Shown: positions 42,439 to 52,160 of the stretch, piece after piece
Numbering within the stretch: position 1 is the first letter of the stretch
Layout: each line of letters begins with the position of its first letter
NCBI RefSeq assembly: GCF_038069655.2
Contig: NZ_CP150951.2
Location: 3,374,001-3,438,000 of the forward strand
Reading direction: 5' to 3'
DNA: 64,000 nucleotides
Source: Yoonia sp. BS5-3
GTDB lineage: Bacteria > Pseudomonadota > Alphaproteobacteria > Rhodobacterales > Rhodobacteraceae
Notes under the pieces: generated by a model
Databases searched by the model: none
What the model saw: the letters and a program-made list of their open reading frames with translations, nothing else
Told to the model about the DNA's origin: nothing
Program-made: the position numbers and the translations under genes

Positions 42439-44771
42439 CAGAAACTGGTCGAGATGGTCACGTCAAAGGATTTGGTGTTGTCGAATTCCTGCACGTCCAA
42501 TGGTTCGGTAAAGTTAAACCGAAGCGGACCAATCGGAGTTGTCCAGAAGATCGAAAGCCCTGCAACCGCACGCGGCGTGAAATCATTGTACAGCGGGTCG
42601 AGCCCGTAGGTCTCACCAACATTCCACACCGAGCCGTAATCGATAAATGCACCGCCCGAGATCCCGTATTCACTTGGCAGGCCCAACGGGAACTCTGCCT
42701 CAAGGCGGATCACAGCAAACGAGTCGCCCCCTAGGGCATCATCAGTGATGTTCAAATCACTATCCAGATCGGTCGACCGTGGACCAATCCCGCCAGCTTC
42801 AAAGCCGCGCATCAGGCTTGAGTTCAAAAAGAAACGATCCGTTACACGGCTGCTGCCTTCTTGATAGCTCAGATGACCGGCCTCCAAGGTCGCGCGCAGG
42901 GTGACTTCTTCATTCCAGATCTTAGTCTCGGCACCCGCAAGCCCTGTTGATTTGATGAATTGCGTATCACCAAAACCAAACTCCTGACCAAAGCGCAGCA
43001 CAATCCCTGCATTCGGGTTCAACCCTGTACGGCGGTTATCATAGCTATAGTTATAGCCCAAAGAGTTGGTCACAACCCCCTCTTCCAAGGCTTCATTTTG
43101 AATGATTTGGCTGGCCGAATCCGACACATCAGTCAGGTCGTTATATTCAAACGCGTAATAAACCGCCAAACGACCATTCTCGCTGACAGGAAAGCTGAGC
43201 GAGGGACTCAGGCGCAGCGATTCCGTATCATAAAGGGCGTTTTCATTGTCTGTCGTTGCATAAGACAGATCGAGACCAAAGCGCAGGTCACGTCCCAGCA
43301 ATTGCGGCTCAGTAAATCCAAAAGCCAGACGGCGGTTTGTCTCGGCCGTTGACAGCTCAAAATTCAACCGCTGGCCGCGCCCTTGAAAGTTGCTTTGGCG
43401 ATAGGACGACACCAGGCCAAGCCCAGTATCACTGTTAAAGTTCGCACCAAAAGTCAGCGTCCCTGTGGGGCCCTCAACCACATCGACATCCACGATCACC
43501 TGACTAGGTGATGAACCTTCGCGGGTATTCACAGCGGCGTTTTCGAAGAAACCCAAAGCACGGATGCGGCGGGCGCTGTCACGTATTTCACGGGGGTTGA
43601 ACGGATCACCTTCGACAATGTCAAATTGGTTGCGGATCACCCGGTCAAGCGTGGTGCCATTGCCTTCGATATCGATACGCTCAACAAAAACGCGTGGGCC
43701 AGACACCAGCACGTATTCCAGATCAAGCGTCAAATCGCGCTCATTGCGGGTGATGCGCGGATCGGCCTGCACAAAGTTCAGACCCTTTTGGAGGGCGAGC
43801 CGTTCAAGCCGGACAACATCGCTGTCGATGGGCACCGGTGAATAGGTTGCGCCACGTCTGACGCGAATGGCGTCCTGGAAATCAGAGACATCAATGCCCT
43901 CGATCTCACTGCGGACAGTCACATCGGCAAACTCAAACTTCTGGCCTTCGCGCACATTGAACGTGATCAGATATGCGTCGCGTTCGCGGGTCAAAGCCAC
44001 GTCAACATTCTGGATGACAAAGTCAATGTAACCGCGCGAGCGGTAGAAATCGGTCAGCACTTCACGGTCAGCAGCGACGCGTTCAGGGGAATAGGTGTCG
44101 CGGGCAATAATCGGACGCAGAAAGCCGGCCTGCTTGGTTTCAAGAACGCGGCGCAAACGGCCTTCGGAAAATGTGCGGTTTCCAATAAATGAAATCCGCT
44201 CAACCTCTGTCACAGCAGATTCGACGACTTCAAACACCAGGTTCACTTGGTTATTTGGCAGCGGAATGATCCGCGGTGTGACAACGGCGTTGATCCGCCC
44301 CTGCTGCGCATAAGCCTGGGTAATGGCCGCAGTATCGGCCTCTGCCTGGGCCGGGCTATAGACCCGGCGCGACTGCGATTGCACCACTTGCAAAAGCTGC
44401 GCATCGCGCAAGCGGGCATTGCCTTCGATGTTGATGATGTTGATCGTCGGGTATTCGGCGACCTGAATCAGCAGACCATTGCCGCGTGGGATCAGATCGA
44501 CACTTTCAAAAAGGCCGGACGCGCGCAGGGCTTGGGCTGCATCGTTCAGTTCAGCTGTGCTGAGCGTATCACCAATATCAATACCGCCGATGGTCAGGAT
44601 CGTCCCATCAGCAACGCGTAAATTGCCTTCAATTGTAACGCTTCGGACGGTGACAGATTGCGCCGATGCGATCGTCGCGCCGACGGCAATCAGCAAAAAC
44701 GCTAATAACAGGCGGCGCGCCGCATCGACAGTTTGGCTCCAAAGACGCCCCACAACATTCTGCATTTTCAT
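42438..44771 (-). CDS. bamA: Outer-membrane protein assembly factor BamA
   Basis: Core of the BAM complex that inserts beta barrels. The 777-residue precursor has a signal peptide (cleaved near TIASAQS), five POTRA domains (about 36-440; for example RSVTIEGNLRVADGTILTIGGI and ERISFIGNRTFSEGRLRRVL) and a 16-strand Omp85 barrel with the VRGF-like loop MRGFEAGGIGPRS and a C-terminal Phe (VTISTSF). Between rseP (126 bases upstream) and skp. Confidence 0.97.
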   Translation of the reverse strand: MKMQNVVGRLWSQTVDAARRLLLAFLLIAVGATIASAQSVTVRSVTIEGNLRVADGTILTIGGIDIGDTLSTAELNDAAQALRASGLFESVDLIPRGNGLLIQVAEYPTINIINIEGNARLRDAQLLQVVQSQSRRVYSPAQAEADTAAITQAYAQQGRINAVVTPRIIPLPNNQVNLVFEVVESAVTEVERISFIGNRTFSEGRLRRVLETKQAGFLRPIIARDTYSPERVAADREVLTDFYRSRGYIDFVIQNVDVALTRERDAYLITFNVREGQKFEFADVTVRSEIEGIDVSDFQDAIRVRRGATYSPVPIDSDVVRLERLALQKGLNFVQADPRITRNERDLTLDLEYVLVSGPRVFVERIDIEGNGTTLDRVIRNQFDIVEGDPFNPREIRDSARRIRALGFFENAAVNTREGSSPSQVIVDVDVVEGPTGTLTFGANFNSDTGLGLVSSYRQSNFQGRGQRLNFELSTAETNRRLAFGFTEPQLLGRDLRFGLDLSYATTDNENALYDTESLRLSPSLSFPVSENGRLAVYYAFEYNDLTDVSDSASQIIQNEALEEGVVTNSLGYNYSYDNRRTGLNPNAGIVLRFGQEFGFGDTQFIKSTGLAGAETKIWNEEVTLRATLEAGHLSYQEGSSRVTDRFFLNSSLMRGFEAGGIGPRSTDLDSDLNITDDALGGDSFAVIRLEAEFPLGLPSEYGISGGAFIDYGSVWNVGETYGLDPLYNDFTPRAVAGLSIFWTTPIGPLRFNFTEPLDVQEFDNTKSFDVTISTSF

Positions 44772-44897
44772 CGCCCGTGTTCACTACCCAATTGGTTCGG
44801 GATTATCCGCTCTGCGGGGGGATGTCAAAACGACAAAGGCGTGATCGGCATAGTTTCAGACCGGCCCGCACGGGCGGCAATCGCGGCGGCGATCATC

Positions 44898-46232
44898 TTA
44901 TGGGCAAAGCAGCGTATCATTGAGCACCGTAAAGGTCATCAACATCAAAATCAGCGTCAGGCCGATAAGCATGAAAACCTGCAATACACGGTCATTTGGC
45001 TTACGGCGGGTCACAGCCTCATAGGCATAAAAGGCCAAATGGCCGCCATCCAGCACGGGCACCGGGAATAAGTTCACCAAACCCACGGCTGCTGACACCA
45101 GCCCGATGCTCAGAATAAAGTCATCCCAGCCTTGCTCGGCCATTGAACCAACGGTCTGCGCCATGCCAACCGGACCCGACAGGTTACAGGTCGAAATACG
45201 GCCAATAATGATATGTTTAATGGCCGAGATTGACGTGGTCAGCGTATTCCAAAGACCATCAACCGCCATTGGTACCGCCTCAAAAAGGCTGACGCTATCA
45301 GTTTGCGGCTCAAAGAACATCTGGCCCGAAATACCGATCCGGTAAACCGTACGGAACGTGCCATCGGGCTGCGGCTCATCGGTGGCACGCGGCTCAAGCG
45401 TCACGGTCAGTTCTTCGCCGTCGCGCCATATCAATAGCTCAAGCGCGTCCCCCGCCCTCGCGGGCACAATTTCTTGCAATTGGGTGAATGCAAAAATCGG
45501 CTCGCCATCGACGGCCATAATCACATCATCAATCTTCAAATCGGCATCATCCGCAGCCGAACGTGGCACGACCGAGGCAACAGCCGATGGCATCAGGTAA
45601 GGGCCATCAACGGTGATCTCCTCGCCATCGCGCAAAACCGAATAGGCAAGGCGTTCCTGCAATGGCAGCGCATCGACAAGGCCAATCTGACGATCAGGAT
45701 CGTCCACCGGAACACCCTCAATCGCCAATAAAACATCGCCTTCTTGCAATTCGGCGGCAAAGCTCGGGGGCAAGGGGGTAAAGCTGCCCAGCGTCAAAGG
45801 CTCGGACACACGGCCCTGATACATGATCGTTCCGGCAAAAACGGCCATCGCCAGGATAAAATTGAACACAGGACCAGCCAGAACAGTCAGCGTACGTGCC
45901 CAAAGCGGGGCACCCAGCATCGTGCGGCGGGCGTCGACTTCGGGCACAGTCCCATCAGACCCGACGCTGGCCGCATTGGCGTCGCCTAGAAATTTGACAT
46001 AGCCGCCCAGGGGTAAAGCTGCGATCTGCCACTGCGTGCCACGGGCATCAGTGCCGGACCAAATGACCGGGCCAAAGCCAAGCGAAAAGACCTCGGCATG
46101 AATGCCGCACCAGCGACCAACGATGTAGTGACCATATTCATGGATCGCGACAATGATCGACAGTGCCAGGATGAAAGCGCCCAGCGTGAACGCGAAATTG
46201 CCAAACAACGGAACGAACGACGTCAGATCCAA
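44898..46232 (-). CDS. rseP: RseP site-2 protease, TTG start
   Basis: Intramembrane zinc metalloprotease of 444 residues, cleaving anti-sigma factors and signal-peptide remnants. HEYGH zinc motif near residue 32, two PDZ domains (ELQEGDVLLAIEGVP; DDADLKIDDVIMAVDGEP) and the second active-site region NLFPVPVLDGGHL. The start is TTG at 46232, with GGGGT overlapping the dxr stop as the probable ribosome site; no ATG exists before the catalytic helix. It follows dxr by four bases. Confidence 0.95.
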   Translation of the reverse strand: MDLTSFVPLFGNFAFTLGAFILALSIIVAIHEYGHYIVGRWCGIHAEVFSLGFGPVIWSGTDARGTQWQIAALPLGGYVKFLGDANAASVGSDGTVPEVDARRTMLGAPLWARTLTVLAGPVFNFILAMAVFAGTIMYQGRVSEPLTLGSFTPLPPSFAAELQEGDVLLAIEGVPVDDPDRQIGLVDALPLQERLAYSVLRDGEEITVDGPYLMPSAVASVVPRSAADDADLKIDDVIMAVDGEPIFAFTQLQEIVPARAGDALELLIWRDGEELTVTLEPRATDEPQPDGTFRTVYRIGISGQMFFEPQTDSVSLFEAVPMAVDGLWNTLTTSISAIKHIIIGRISTCNLSGPVGMAQTVGSMAEQGWDDFILSIGLVSAAVGLVNLFPVPVLDGGHLAFYAYEAVTRRKPNDRVLQVFMLIGLTLILMLMTFTVLNDTLLCP

Positions 46233-46236
46233 AATA

Positions 46237-47406
46237 CTACCCCAATTCTGCCACTGCTTCAGCCGCGTACCTACGGGCCAAAAGGTCAGTTTCCAAGACG
46301 TTATCTAGTGTCATATCCGCATTTTGCATCCCGGCGCCCGATGACATTTTGTCCAGCGTTTTTTCGACGACGCACGCCATATCCAGAAAACCAATATCAC
46401 GGGCAATAAACCGATCGAGCGCATGCTCTTTTGCGGCGTTAAACACGGCACCAGACAGGCCGCCTTCCTGCATGACCTGTGCGGCGATACCAAGCGCGGG
46501 ATAGCGGGCTTGGTCCGGTGTTTCAAATGTCAGTTGGCCGATCTGCGCAAGATCAAGCCGGTCGACCGGCAATGTTTTGCGATCCGGCCAATGCAACGCG
46601 TACCCAATCGCATGGCGCATGTCAGGCGGACCGATATGGGTCATCAAGGCGCCATCACGAAAGCCAACCAAGGCATGCACCAGGCTTTCGCGGTGCACCA
46701 GCACCTCGATGCATTCCGGCGATATTCCGAAAAACTCTTTTGTTTCAATAAGCTCCATGGCTTTATTGAACATTGACGCAGAATCGATCGTGATGCGCTG
46801 TCCCATATCCCAATTTGGATGGGACGACGCCTGATCTAACGTGGCAGTCGCCAGTTTCTCGACAGGCCAATCGCGAAATGCACCGCCACTTGCAGTGATA
46901 ATGACACGCTCAACAGCGGTCATATCTTCACCGACAAGGGCCTGAAAAATTGCCGAATGTTCGCTATCGACCGGTAGGATCGTGGCGCCATGCGTTTTGG
47001 CGCGCTCCATCAACAACGGGCCCGCGGTCACGAGCGATTCTTTATTGGCCAGTGCCAAAGTTGTCCCATGCGCCAGCGCCTCGATACCAGGCACCAGCCC
47101 GGCAGAGCCAACAATCGCTGACAAAGCCCAATCAACTGGACGGGCCGCGGCTTCGGCAATTGCGCTTGGGCCTGCCGCAACAGCCACATCCGATCCGGCC
47201 AGCAACTCTTTCAAATCATTGAAAAGTTCTGGATAGCAGGTTACCGCAATATCGGCACCTAGTGACACCGCGTCTTTAGCCAGTTGCGCAATATTACGCC
47301 CTCCCGTCAGGGCCACCACGTCATAGGCAAGCGGGTCGCGCGCGATCAGATCAATGGCGCTTTGGCCAATCGATCCTGTTGCACCAAACAGGGAAATCCG
47401 CCTCAA
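46237..47406 (-). CDS. dxr: 1-deoxy-D-xylulose 5-phosphate reductoisomerase, TTG start
   Basis: Second step of the MEP isoprenoid pathway, feeding undecaprenyl synthesis by UppS. The 389-residue protein has the NADPH motif SLFGATGSIGQSAIDLI, the metal site LPVDSEHSAIFQAL, and the GGAFRDWPVEKL and NWDMGQRITIDSASMFNKAMELIE blocks. The start codon is TTG, overlapping the cdsA stop as TTGA, so translation is coupled. Confidence 0.96.
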   Translation of the reverse strand: MRRISLFGATGSIGQSAIDLIARDPLAYDVVALTGGRNIAQLAKDAVSLGADIAVTCYPELFNDLKELLAGSDVAVAAGPSAIAEAAARPVDWALSAIVGSAGLVPGIEALAHGTTLALANKESLVTAGPLLMERAKTHGATILPVDSEHSAIFQALVGEDMTAVERVIITASGGAFRDWPVEKLATATLDQASSHPNWDMGQRITIDSASMFNKAMELIETKEFFGISPECIEVLVHRESLVHALVGFRDGALMTHIGPPDMRHAIGYALHWPDRKTLPVDRLDLAQIGQLTFETPDQARYPALGIAAQVMQEGGLSGAVFNAAKEHALDRFIARDIGFLDMACVVEKTLDKMSSGAGMQNADMTLDNVLETDLLARRYAAEAVAELG

Positions 47407-48206
47407 AAGACAACCCCGGGCACATCAAAGACATCCGCCACAAGGATCAGGAATAGCGAGGCGCCAAGCAGCGCATCAAAGCGATCAAAAAGGCCGCCAT
47501 GCCCCGGGATCAAGGTTGAGCTATCCTTGACGCCCATCCGCCGCTTTAGCGCGCTTTCCGCAATGTCACCCATCTGCCCCGCAAAGCTCAGGATCATCGA
47601 CATGATGATCACCCAAAGCCCTGCATTCGTGAAAATCGTAAAGATAAACCCAACGATCGCGGCCCCAACCCAACCAGCGGCGGTACCGCTCCAGGTTTTC
47701 TTGGGGCTGATTTTGGGCCAAAATTTCGGACCGCCAAAGGCTTTGCCTGCGAAGTAGCCAAAGATGTCGGTAACAATAACGACCAGCATCAACCAAAGCA
47801 GCCAGGTAAAGCCATAATCAATGCGGAAATGAACAAGTCCCCAACCCGCCAGTTGAATACCCAGGGCAAAGATGAAGAAGGTCTTGGCTTCCGTGCGCAA
47901 TTGCGTGGCCCCAACAACCGGAACAATCAGAAAAAGGGCCAGCCCCCAAAGATGCCCATAAGCCAGTTGACCAGACAAAACCGACGCCACAAGGGCCGCC
48001 ATCAACATGCCTTTGGTCGGCTCTTTGGGGCGGATCATCATCCATAATTCCCAGACCATGACAGCGGTGACAAAAACCACCAGCATCTGGAACCACACGC
48101 CGCCAAGAATGACAGCAATCGCGCCGACAAAGGTCATTGCGGCGCTAGATACAAAACGAACAGTCAGATCGTCCCATTTGGCAGGATTGGTTTCGGGAAG
48201 GCTCAT
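47403..48206 (-). CDS. cdsA: Phosphatidate cytidylyltransferase
   Basis: Makes CDP-diacylglycerol from CTP and phosphatidate for phospholipid synthesis. The 267-residue protein has about seven membrane helices and the family signature ending at the C-terminal third: VVIVTDIFGYFAGKAFGG followed by PKISPKKTWSGTAAGW and the Asp in AESALKRRMGVKDSS. Overlaps uppS and dxr by four bases on each side. Confidence 0.95.
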   Translation of the reverse strand: MSLPETNPAKWDDLTVRFVSSAAMTFVGAIAVILGGVWFQMLVVFVTAVMVWELWMMIRPKEPTKGMLMAALVASVLSGQLAYGHLWGLALFLIVPVVGATQLRTEAKTFFIFALGIQLAGWGLVHFRIDYGFTWLLWLMLVVIVTDIFGYFAGKAFGGPKFWPKISPKKTWSGTAAGWVGAAIVGFIFTIFTNAGLWVIIMSMILSFAGQMGDIAESALKRRMGVKDSSTLIPGHGGLFDRFDALLGASLFLILVADVFDVPGVVF

Positions 48207-48934
48207 TTTGATGTCAGAACGGCACCAAACCGGCGCTCGCGGCCTGCGTAATTCGAAAGAATCTTAGCAAACTCGGCCGATGTAAAGTCAGGCCAAAGCG
48301 TATCGACAAACTCATATTCCGAATAGGCAGACTGCCATAGCAGAAAGTTCGAAATGCGGGCCTCGCCGCTGGTACGGATCACCAGATCGGGATCGGGCAG
48401 CACATGGGTATCCAGAAAACCCGACAGGGTCTCGGCATCGACCTGATCATGGGTCAGACGGCCCTGTTCGATCTCATAAGCAAGGCGTTTCGCAGCCCGG
48501 GTAACCTCATCACGGCCGCCATAATTAATCGCGACAGTCAGATGGAACAAATCATTGCCCGAGGTCAGCAACTCAAGCTCATCCATCATGGCAACCAGCT
48601 TATCATCAAGGCGGATACGGTCGCCAATAAACCGAACGCGCACGCCGTTTTTCAAAAGGGCTTGCGCCTCGCGTTCGATATATTTGCGAAACAGGCTCAT
48701 CAACCCAGCCACTTCGGTCTGGGTCCGCTTCCAGTTCTCGGTCGAGAAGGCAAAAATGGTCAGGTATTTGACGCCAAGATCAGGGCAGGCCTCAATAATC
48801 TCGCGGACGCGGCGGGCGCCAGCATGGTGGCCAAAAAGGCGTGGCCGGCCCCGTTTCTGGGCCCATCGCCCATTGCCATCCATGATGATGGCCACATGAG
48901 CGGGATTGTTTTTGCGGTCTGCATCCTTGGGCAT
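48203..48934 (-). CDS. uppS: Undecaprenyl diphosphate synthase
   Basis: cis-Prenyltransferase (243 residues) making the C55 lipid carrier for wall and LPS assembly. Motifs: AIIMDGNGRWAQKRGRPRLFG with catalytic Asp, YLTIFAFSTENWKR, and C-terminal DLVIRTSGEARISNFLLWQSAYSE. ATG at 48934 (MPKDADRKNNPAH) has AAGGGG seven bases upstream and is preferred over the long frame to 49015. 31 bases after frr. Confidence 0.96.
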   Translation of the reverse strand: MPKDADRKNNPAHVAIIMDGNGRWAQKRGRPRLFGHHAGARRVREIIEACPDLGVKYLTIFAFSTENWKRTQTEVAGLMSLFRKYIEREAQALLKNGVRVRFIGDRIRLDDKLVAMMDELELLTSGNDLFHLTVAINYGGRDEVTRAAKRLAYEIEQGRLTHDQVDAETLSGFLDTHVLPDPDLVIRTSGEARISNFLLWQSAYSEYEFVDTLWPDFTSAEFAKILSNYAGRERRFGAVLTSK

Positions 48935-48965
48935 AATCGGCCCCTTTTGTTGTTCCAGACGGCGC

Positions 48966-49529
48966 TTAGACCTGCATGATCTCGGCTTGTTTGGTTTCCA
49001 ACGTCTCATCAACAACTTTGATATGTTCGTCGGTCAATTCCTGCACGGCGGCTTCCCAGAACTTTTGGTCATCCTCGGACATGCCGTCCGATTTGGCCTT
49101 CTTGATCTGGTCCATCCCGTCCTTGCGCAAATTGCGGATCGACACGCGGGCGCTTTCGGCATAGCCGCCCGCAACTTTGGTCAGATCGCGGCGACGCTCT
49201 TCGTTCAATTCAGGGATTGGCAACATGATGATCGTGCCATTCAGCTGAGGATTGATACCCAAACCACTCTCACGGATGGCTTTTTCGACTTTGCCGACAA
49301 GCCCTTTATCCCAAACATTGATGGTCACCATACGCGGTTCAGGCACGTTTACCGTGCCCACCTGGTTGATCGGGGTCATTGATCCATAGGCATCAACCAT
49401 CACCGGCTCCAGCATCGAACCCGAGGCACGACCGGTCCGCAATGAGGCCAGCTCAGTGCGCAAATTAGCGATAGCCCCGTCCATGCGGCGGGCCAAATCG
49501 TCGGTATCCAGCATAAATTCGTCTGACAT
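48966..49529 (-). CDS. frr: Ribosome recycling factor
   Basis: Splits the post-termination ribosome with EF-G. The 187-residue protein shows [44 protein letters not shown] and [17 protein letters not shown], the family pattern. The ATG at 49529 ([16 protein letters not shown]) is the family start; the frame extending to 49556 has no support. Upstream it is separated from pyrH by a gene on the other strand. Confidence 0.96.
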   Translation of the reverse strand: MSDEFMLDTDDLARRMDGAIANLRTELASLRTGRASGSMLEPVMVDAYGSMTPINQVGTVNVPEPRMVTINVWDKGLVGKVEKAIRESGLGINPQLNGTIIMLPIPELNEERRRDLTKVAGGYAESARVSIRNLRKDGMDQIKKAKSDGMSEDDQKFWEAAVQELTDEHIKVVDETLETKQAEIMQV

Positions 49530-49745
49530 TGATCTGCTCTTTTCGTCTGTTTGCACTTCTATAATGCGAAGTAGCGGTGCTTGTATAGCGCCCCGGTGCA
49601 GAAGATGTGCAGGTTATGATCAACCGGTGCGGGCAGCATCCCGATCTGATTTGGCGCTGCCAAACGCAAATCGGCATAGCGGTTAGGCATGTTGCAACAC
49701 TCATTTGCTAAGCGGGGATCACAAAAGCTGCAAAGGACGACACTA

Positions 49746-50315
49746 GTGAAAAATTTAACACTGACAGCGGGCCTGTTTCTCGCATTCGGTCAGGCATCCC
49801 ACGCAAACGAAATCGAAAACGTGTTGCGGGTCTTTCTTGATGATGAGGTGCGGGCATGGGCAACCGACCCTGTATTGATCGACGCGATCCGCGCCCAGAA
49901 CCTGGTGACGAACAGCTATACGCAAGACCAGATCTACGCGATGGATCAGGAATGGAAGGACGCTGTTGACGTGGCCGGTGCTGATATCATCGAAGGGGTG
50001 GTCGAAACCCCCGCTTCAGAATTTCTGCGCACGCAGGTCGCAGCATCTGCCGGATTGGTGACTGAGGCATTCATCATGGACGCGCGCGGGCTGAACGTAG
50101 CCGCGAGCGAGGCAACATCAGACTATTGGCAAGGGGATGAGGCAAAATACACGGCCACCTACATCTCTGGCCCTGATGCGGTGCACTTTTCTGATATCGA
50201 ATATGACGACTCGACCCAAGAATATCAGGCGCAGATGTCATTCACGATTACAGATCCTGATACAGGGGCGGCGATTGGTGCGGCGACAGTTGGTGTGACT
50301 GCAAGCGCGTTCTAG
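49746..50315 (+). CDS. Secreted Cache-like protein, GTG start
   Basis: Exported protein of 189 residues, starting at GTG 49746 with AGGA upstream: signal peptide VKNLTLTAGLFLAFGQASHA, then a domain with FLRTQVAASAGLVTEAFIMDARGLNVAAS and YWQGDEAKYTATY, which resembles the PDC/Cache ligand-binding fold of periplasmic sensors, but with no membrane helix or signalling domain. It may bind a small ligand by itself. It lies between pyrH and frr on the opposite strand, an unusual insertion into a normally contiguous pair. Confidence 0.72.
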   Translation: MKNLTLTAGLFLAFGQASHANEIENVLRVFLDDEVRAWATDPVLIDAIRAQNLVTNSYTQDQIYAMDQEWKDAVDVAGADIIEGVVETPASEFLRTQVAASAGLVTEAFIMDARGLNVAASEATSDYWQGDEAKYTATYISGPDAVHFSDIEYDDSTQEYQAQMSFTITDPDTGAAIGAATVGVTASAF

Positions 50316-50329
50316 GGATCGCGGCGTTA

Positions 50330-50354
50330 CACGGCACGCCGGGCGTGCCGTGTT
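50330..50354. terminator. Hairpin between convergent genes
   Basis: Stem ACACGGCACGC (50330-50340) and GCGTGCCGTGT (50344-50354) with a three-base loop, located between the convergent Cache-like gene and pyrH. No T-run. Likely bidirectional terminator. Confidence 0.6.
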
Positions 50355-50370
50355 CGGACAATGGGCATGA

Positions 50371-51096
50371 TCAATCTTCAACGATTGTGTACGTGCCCTC
50401 TCCGGCCATGATGCCTTTGAACCCGCCCGGTTCATCCAATGAGAAAACAACAATCGGCAGGTTGTTGTCGCGGGCCAAAGCAATAGCGCTGGCATCCATC
50501 ACGCCCAAACGTTTTTGCAGCACTTCATCGTATCCGATGCGGTCAAGGCGCTGCGCATCATCATGTTTCTTGGGGTCTTTATCGTAGACACCATCGACAT
50601 TCTTACCCATCAAAATAGCCTCGCAGGCCATTTCGCTGGCGCGCAGGGCCGCGGCGGTGTCCGTCGTAAAATAGGGGTTCCCGGTGCCGGCCGCGAAAAT
50701 GCAAACGCGCTTTTTTTCCAAATGGCGGACCGCGCGGCGGCGGATATAAGGCTCGGCGACCTCATTCATGGTGATGGCCGAAATCACGCGGGTATGAATG
50801 CCCAGCTCTTCAAGGGCCGATTGCATCGCCAGCGCATTCATCACTGTGGCCAGCATTCCCATATAGTCGGCAGTCGTGCGCTCCATCCCTTGGGCAGAGC
50901 CTTGCAATCCGCGAAAGATGTTCCCGCCGCCGATAACCATGCAAATCTCGACGCCAAGATCATGGACTGATTTCACCTCTTTGGCGACCCGCTGCACCGT
51001 CGGCGGATGCAGCCCGAAAGAGGTATCACCCATCAGCGCCTCTCCCGAAATTTTGAGCATCACACGTTTAAACGTCGTGTTCTCTATGTCGGTCAT
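50371..51096 (-). CDS. pyrH: UMP kinase
   Basis: Phosphorylates UMP to UDP. The 241-residue protein has [39 protein letters not shown] and [17 protein letters not shown], the bacterial amino-acid-kinase-fold pattern. Divergent from miaA across 107 bases. tsf and rpsB, usually upstream, are not in this window. Confidence 0.97.
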   Translation of the reverse strand: MTDIENTTFKRVMLKISGEALMGDTSFGLHPPTVQRVAKEVKSVHDLGVEICMVIGGGNIFRGLQGSAQGMERTTADYMGMLATVMNALAMQSALEELGIHTRVISAITMNEVAEPYIRRRAVRHLEKKRVCIFAAGTGNPYFTTDTAAALRASEMACEAILMGKNVDGVYDKDPKKHDDAQRLDRIGYDEVLQKRLGVMDASAIALARDNNLPIVVFSLDEPGGFKGIMAGEGTYTIVED

Positions 51097-51203
51097 GGCA
51101 GCCCCCTGATGCGCGTATGTGAATTGCGCGCAAAATGTCGGAAAACCGCGGCAGGTTCAATGGGTGCTTGCCCAGAATGCGGCGGTCTTGCAGTAATGGC
51201 CCG

Positions 51204-52106
51204 ATGATCACAATCGCACCGCATAAACCTGTCCTGATCGCCGGGCCAACCGCCTCGGGAAAATCTGCGTTGGCGCTGCATATTGCGGCCCAGCAGGGCG
51301 GAATCATCGTGAACGCAGACGCATTGCAGGTCTTTGACCATTGGCGTGTCCTAACAGCACGGCCCGACGACCACGATTTGGGACAAGCCGAACACGCGCT
51401 TTATGGGCATGTTCCCTTTGATGCCGATTATTCCACCGGCCATTGGCTGCGCGACCTGCGCCCCTATCTCAGCGGGTCAAAGCGCCCCATCATCGTGGGC
51501 GGCACGGGGCTGAACTTCAACGCGCTCACGCAAGGGCTGGCCGAGATCCCGGCCACACCCCCTGCCCTGCGGACGCAGGCAAACGCGCTTTCCCTCGATG
51601 ATCTGCTTGATGCGATAGATGGCAAAACCAGGGCCCGGATCGACACGCAAAACCGGATGCGTGTGCAGCGCGCATGGGAGGTTCTGGAAAATACAGGACG
51701 CGGCCTGGCGGATTGGCAAGACACAACACCGCCACCACTCTTGCCTGCGGAACAGGCGATATGCATCACGCTTGATGCGCCCAAGGACTGGCTAAACGAC
51801 CGGATCGCAAGGCGATTCGACCTCATGCTCGCGCAAGGCGCGTTGGACGAAGCCCGCGCGATTCTACCACATTGGAACCCGGACAACCTGTCATCTAAAG
51901 CCATCGGCGCGCCTGAACTGATTGCCCATCTGCAAGGGACAATCACGCTGGACGCAGCGCGCGAGGCTGCCATCATCGCATCACGGCAATATGCCAAAAG
52001 GCAAAGAACATGGTTCCGGGCGCGGCACAAATCCTGGCATCACATCCCCATCGACAGCGCTGACATATCCGCAACACTACAATTTGCACCATCGACAGCG
52101 GATTGA
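51204..52106 (+). CDS. miaA: tRNA dimethylallyltransferase
   Basis: Adds the isopentenyl group to A37 of tRNAs reading UNN codons. The 300-residue protein has the P-loop [52 protein letters not shown] and [14 protein letters not shown], and the tRNA-binding [20 protein letters not shown] at 51204 ([10 protein letters not shown]) fits; no clear ribosome site is seen. The segment [14 protein letters not shown] near the end is conserved. Confidence 0.94.
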   Translation: MITIAPHKPVLIAGPTASGKSALALHIAAQQGGIIVNADALQVFDHWRVLTARPDDHDLGQAEHALYGHVPFDADYSTGHWLRDLRPYLSGSKRPIIVGGTGLNFNALTQGLAEIPATPPALRTQANALSLDDLLDAIDGKTRARIDTQNRMRVQRAWEVLENTGRGLADWQDTTPPPLLPAEQAICITLDAPKDWLNDRIARRFDLMLAQGALDEARAILPHWNPDNLSSKAIGAPELIAHLQGTITLDAAREAAIIASRQYAKRQRTWFRARHKSWHHIPIDSADISATLQFAPSTAD

Positions 52107-52160
52107 TTTCAAAAACGTTTCTGCACAAGCTGATCAAAAATCAACATTGAGGCAAGGTTG

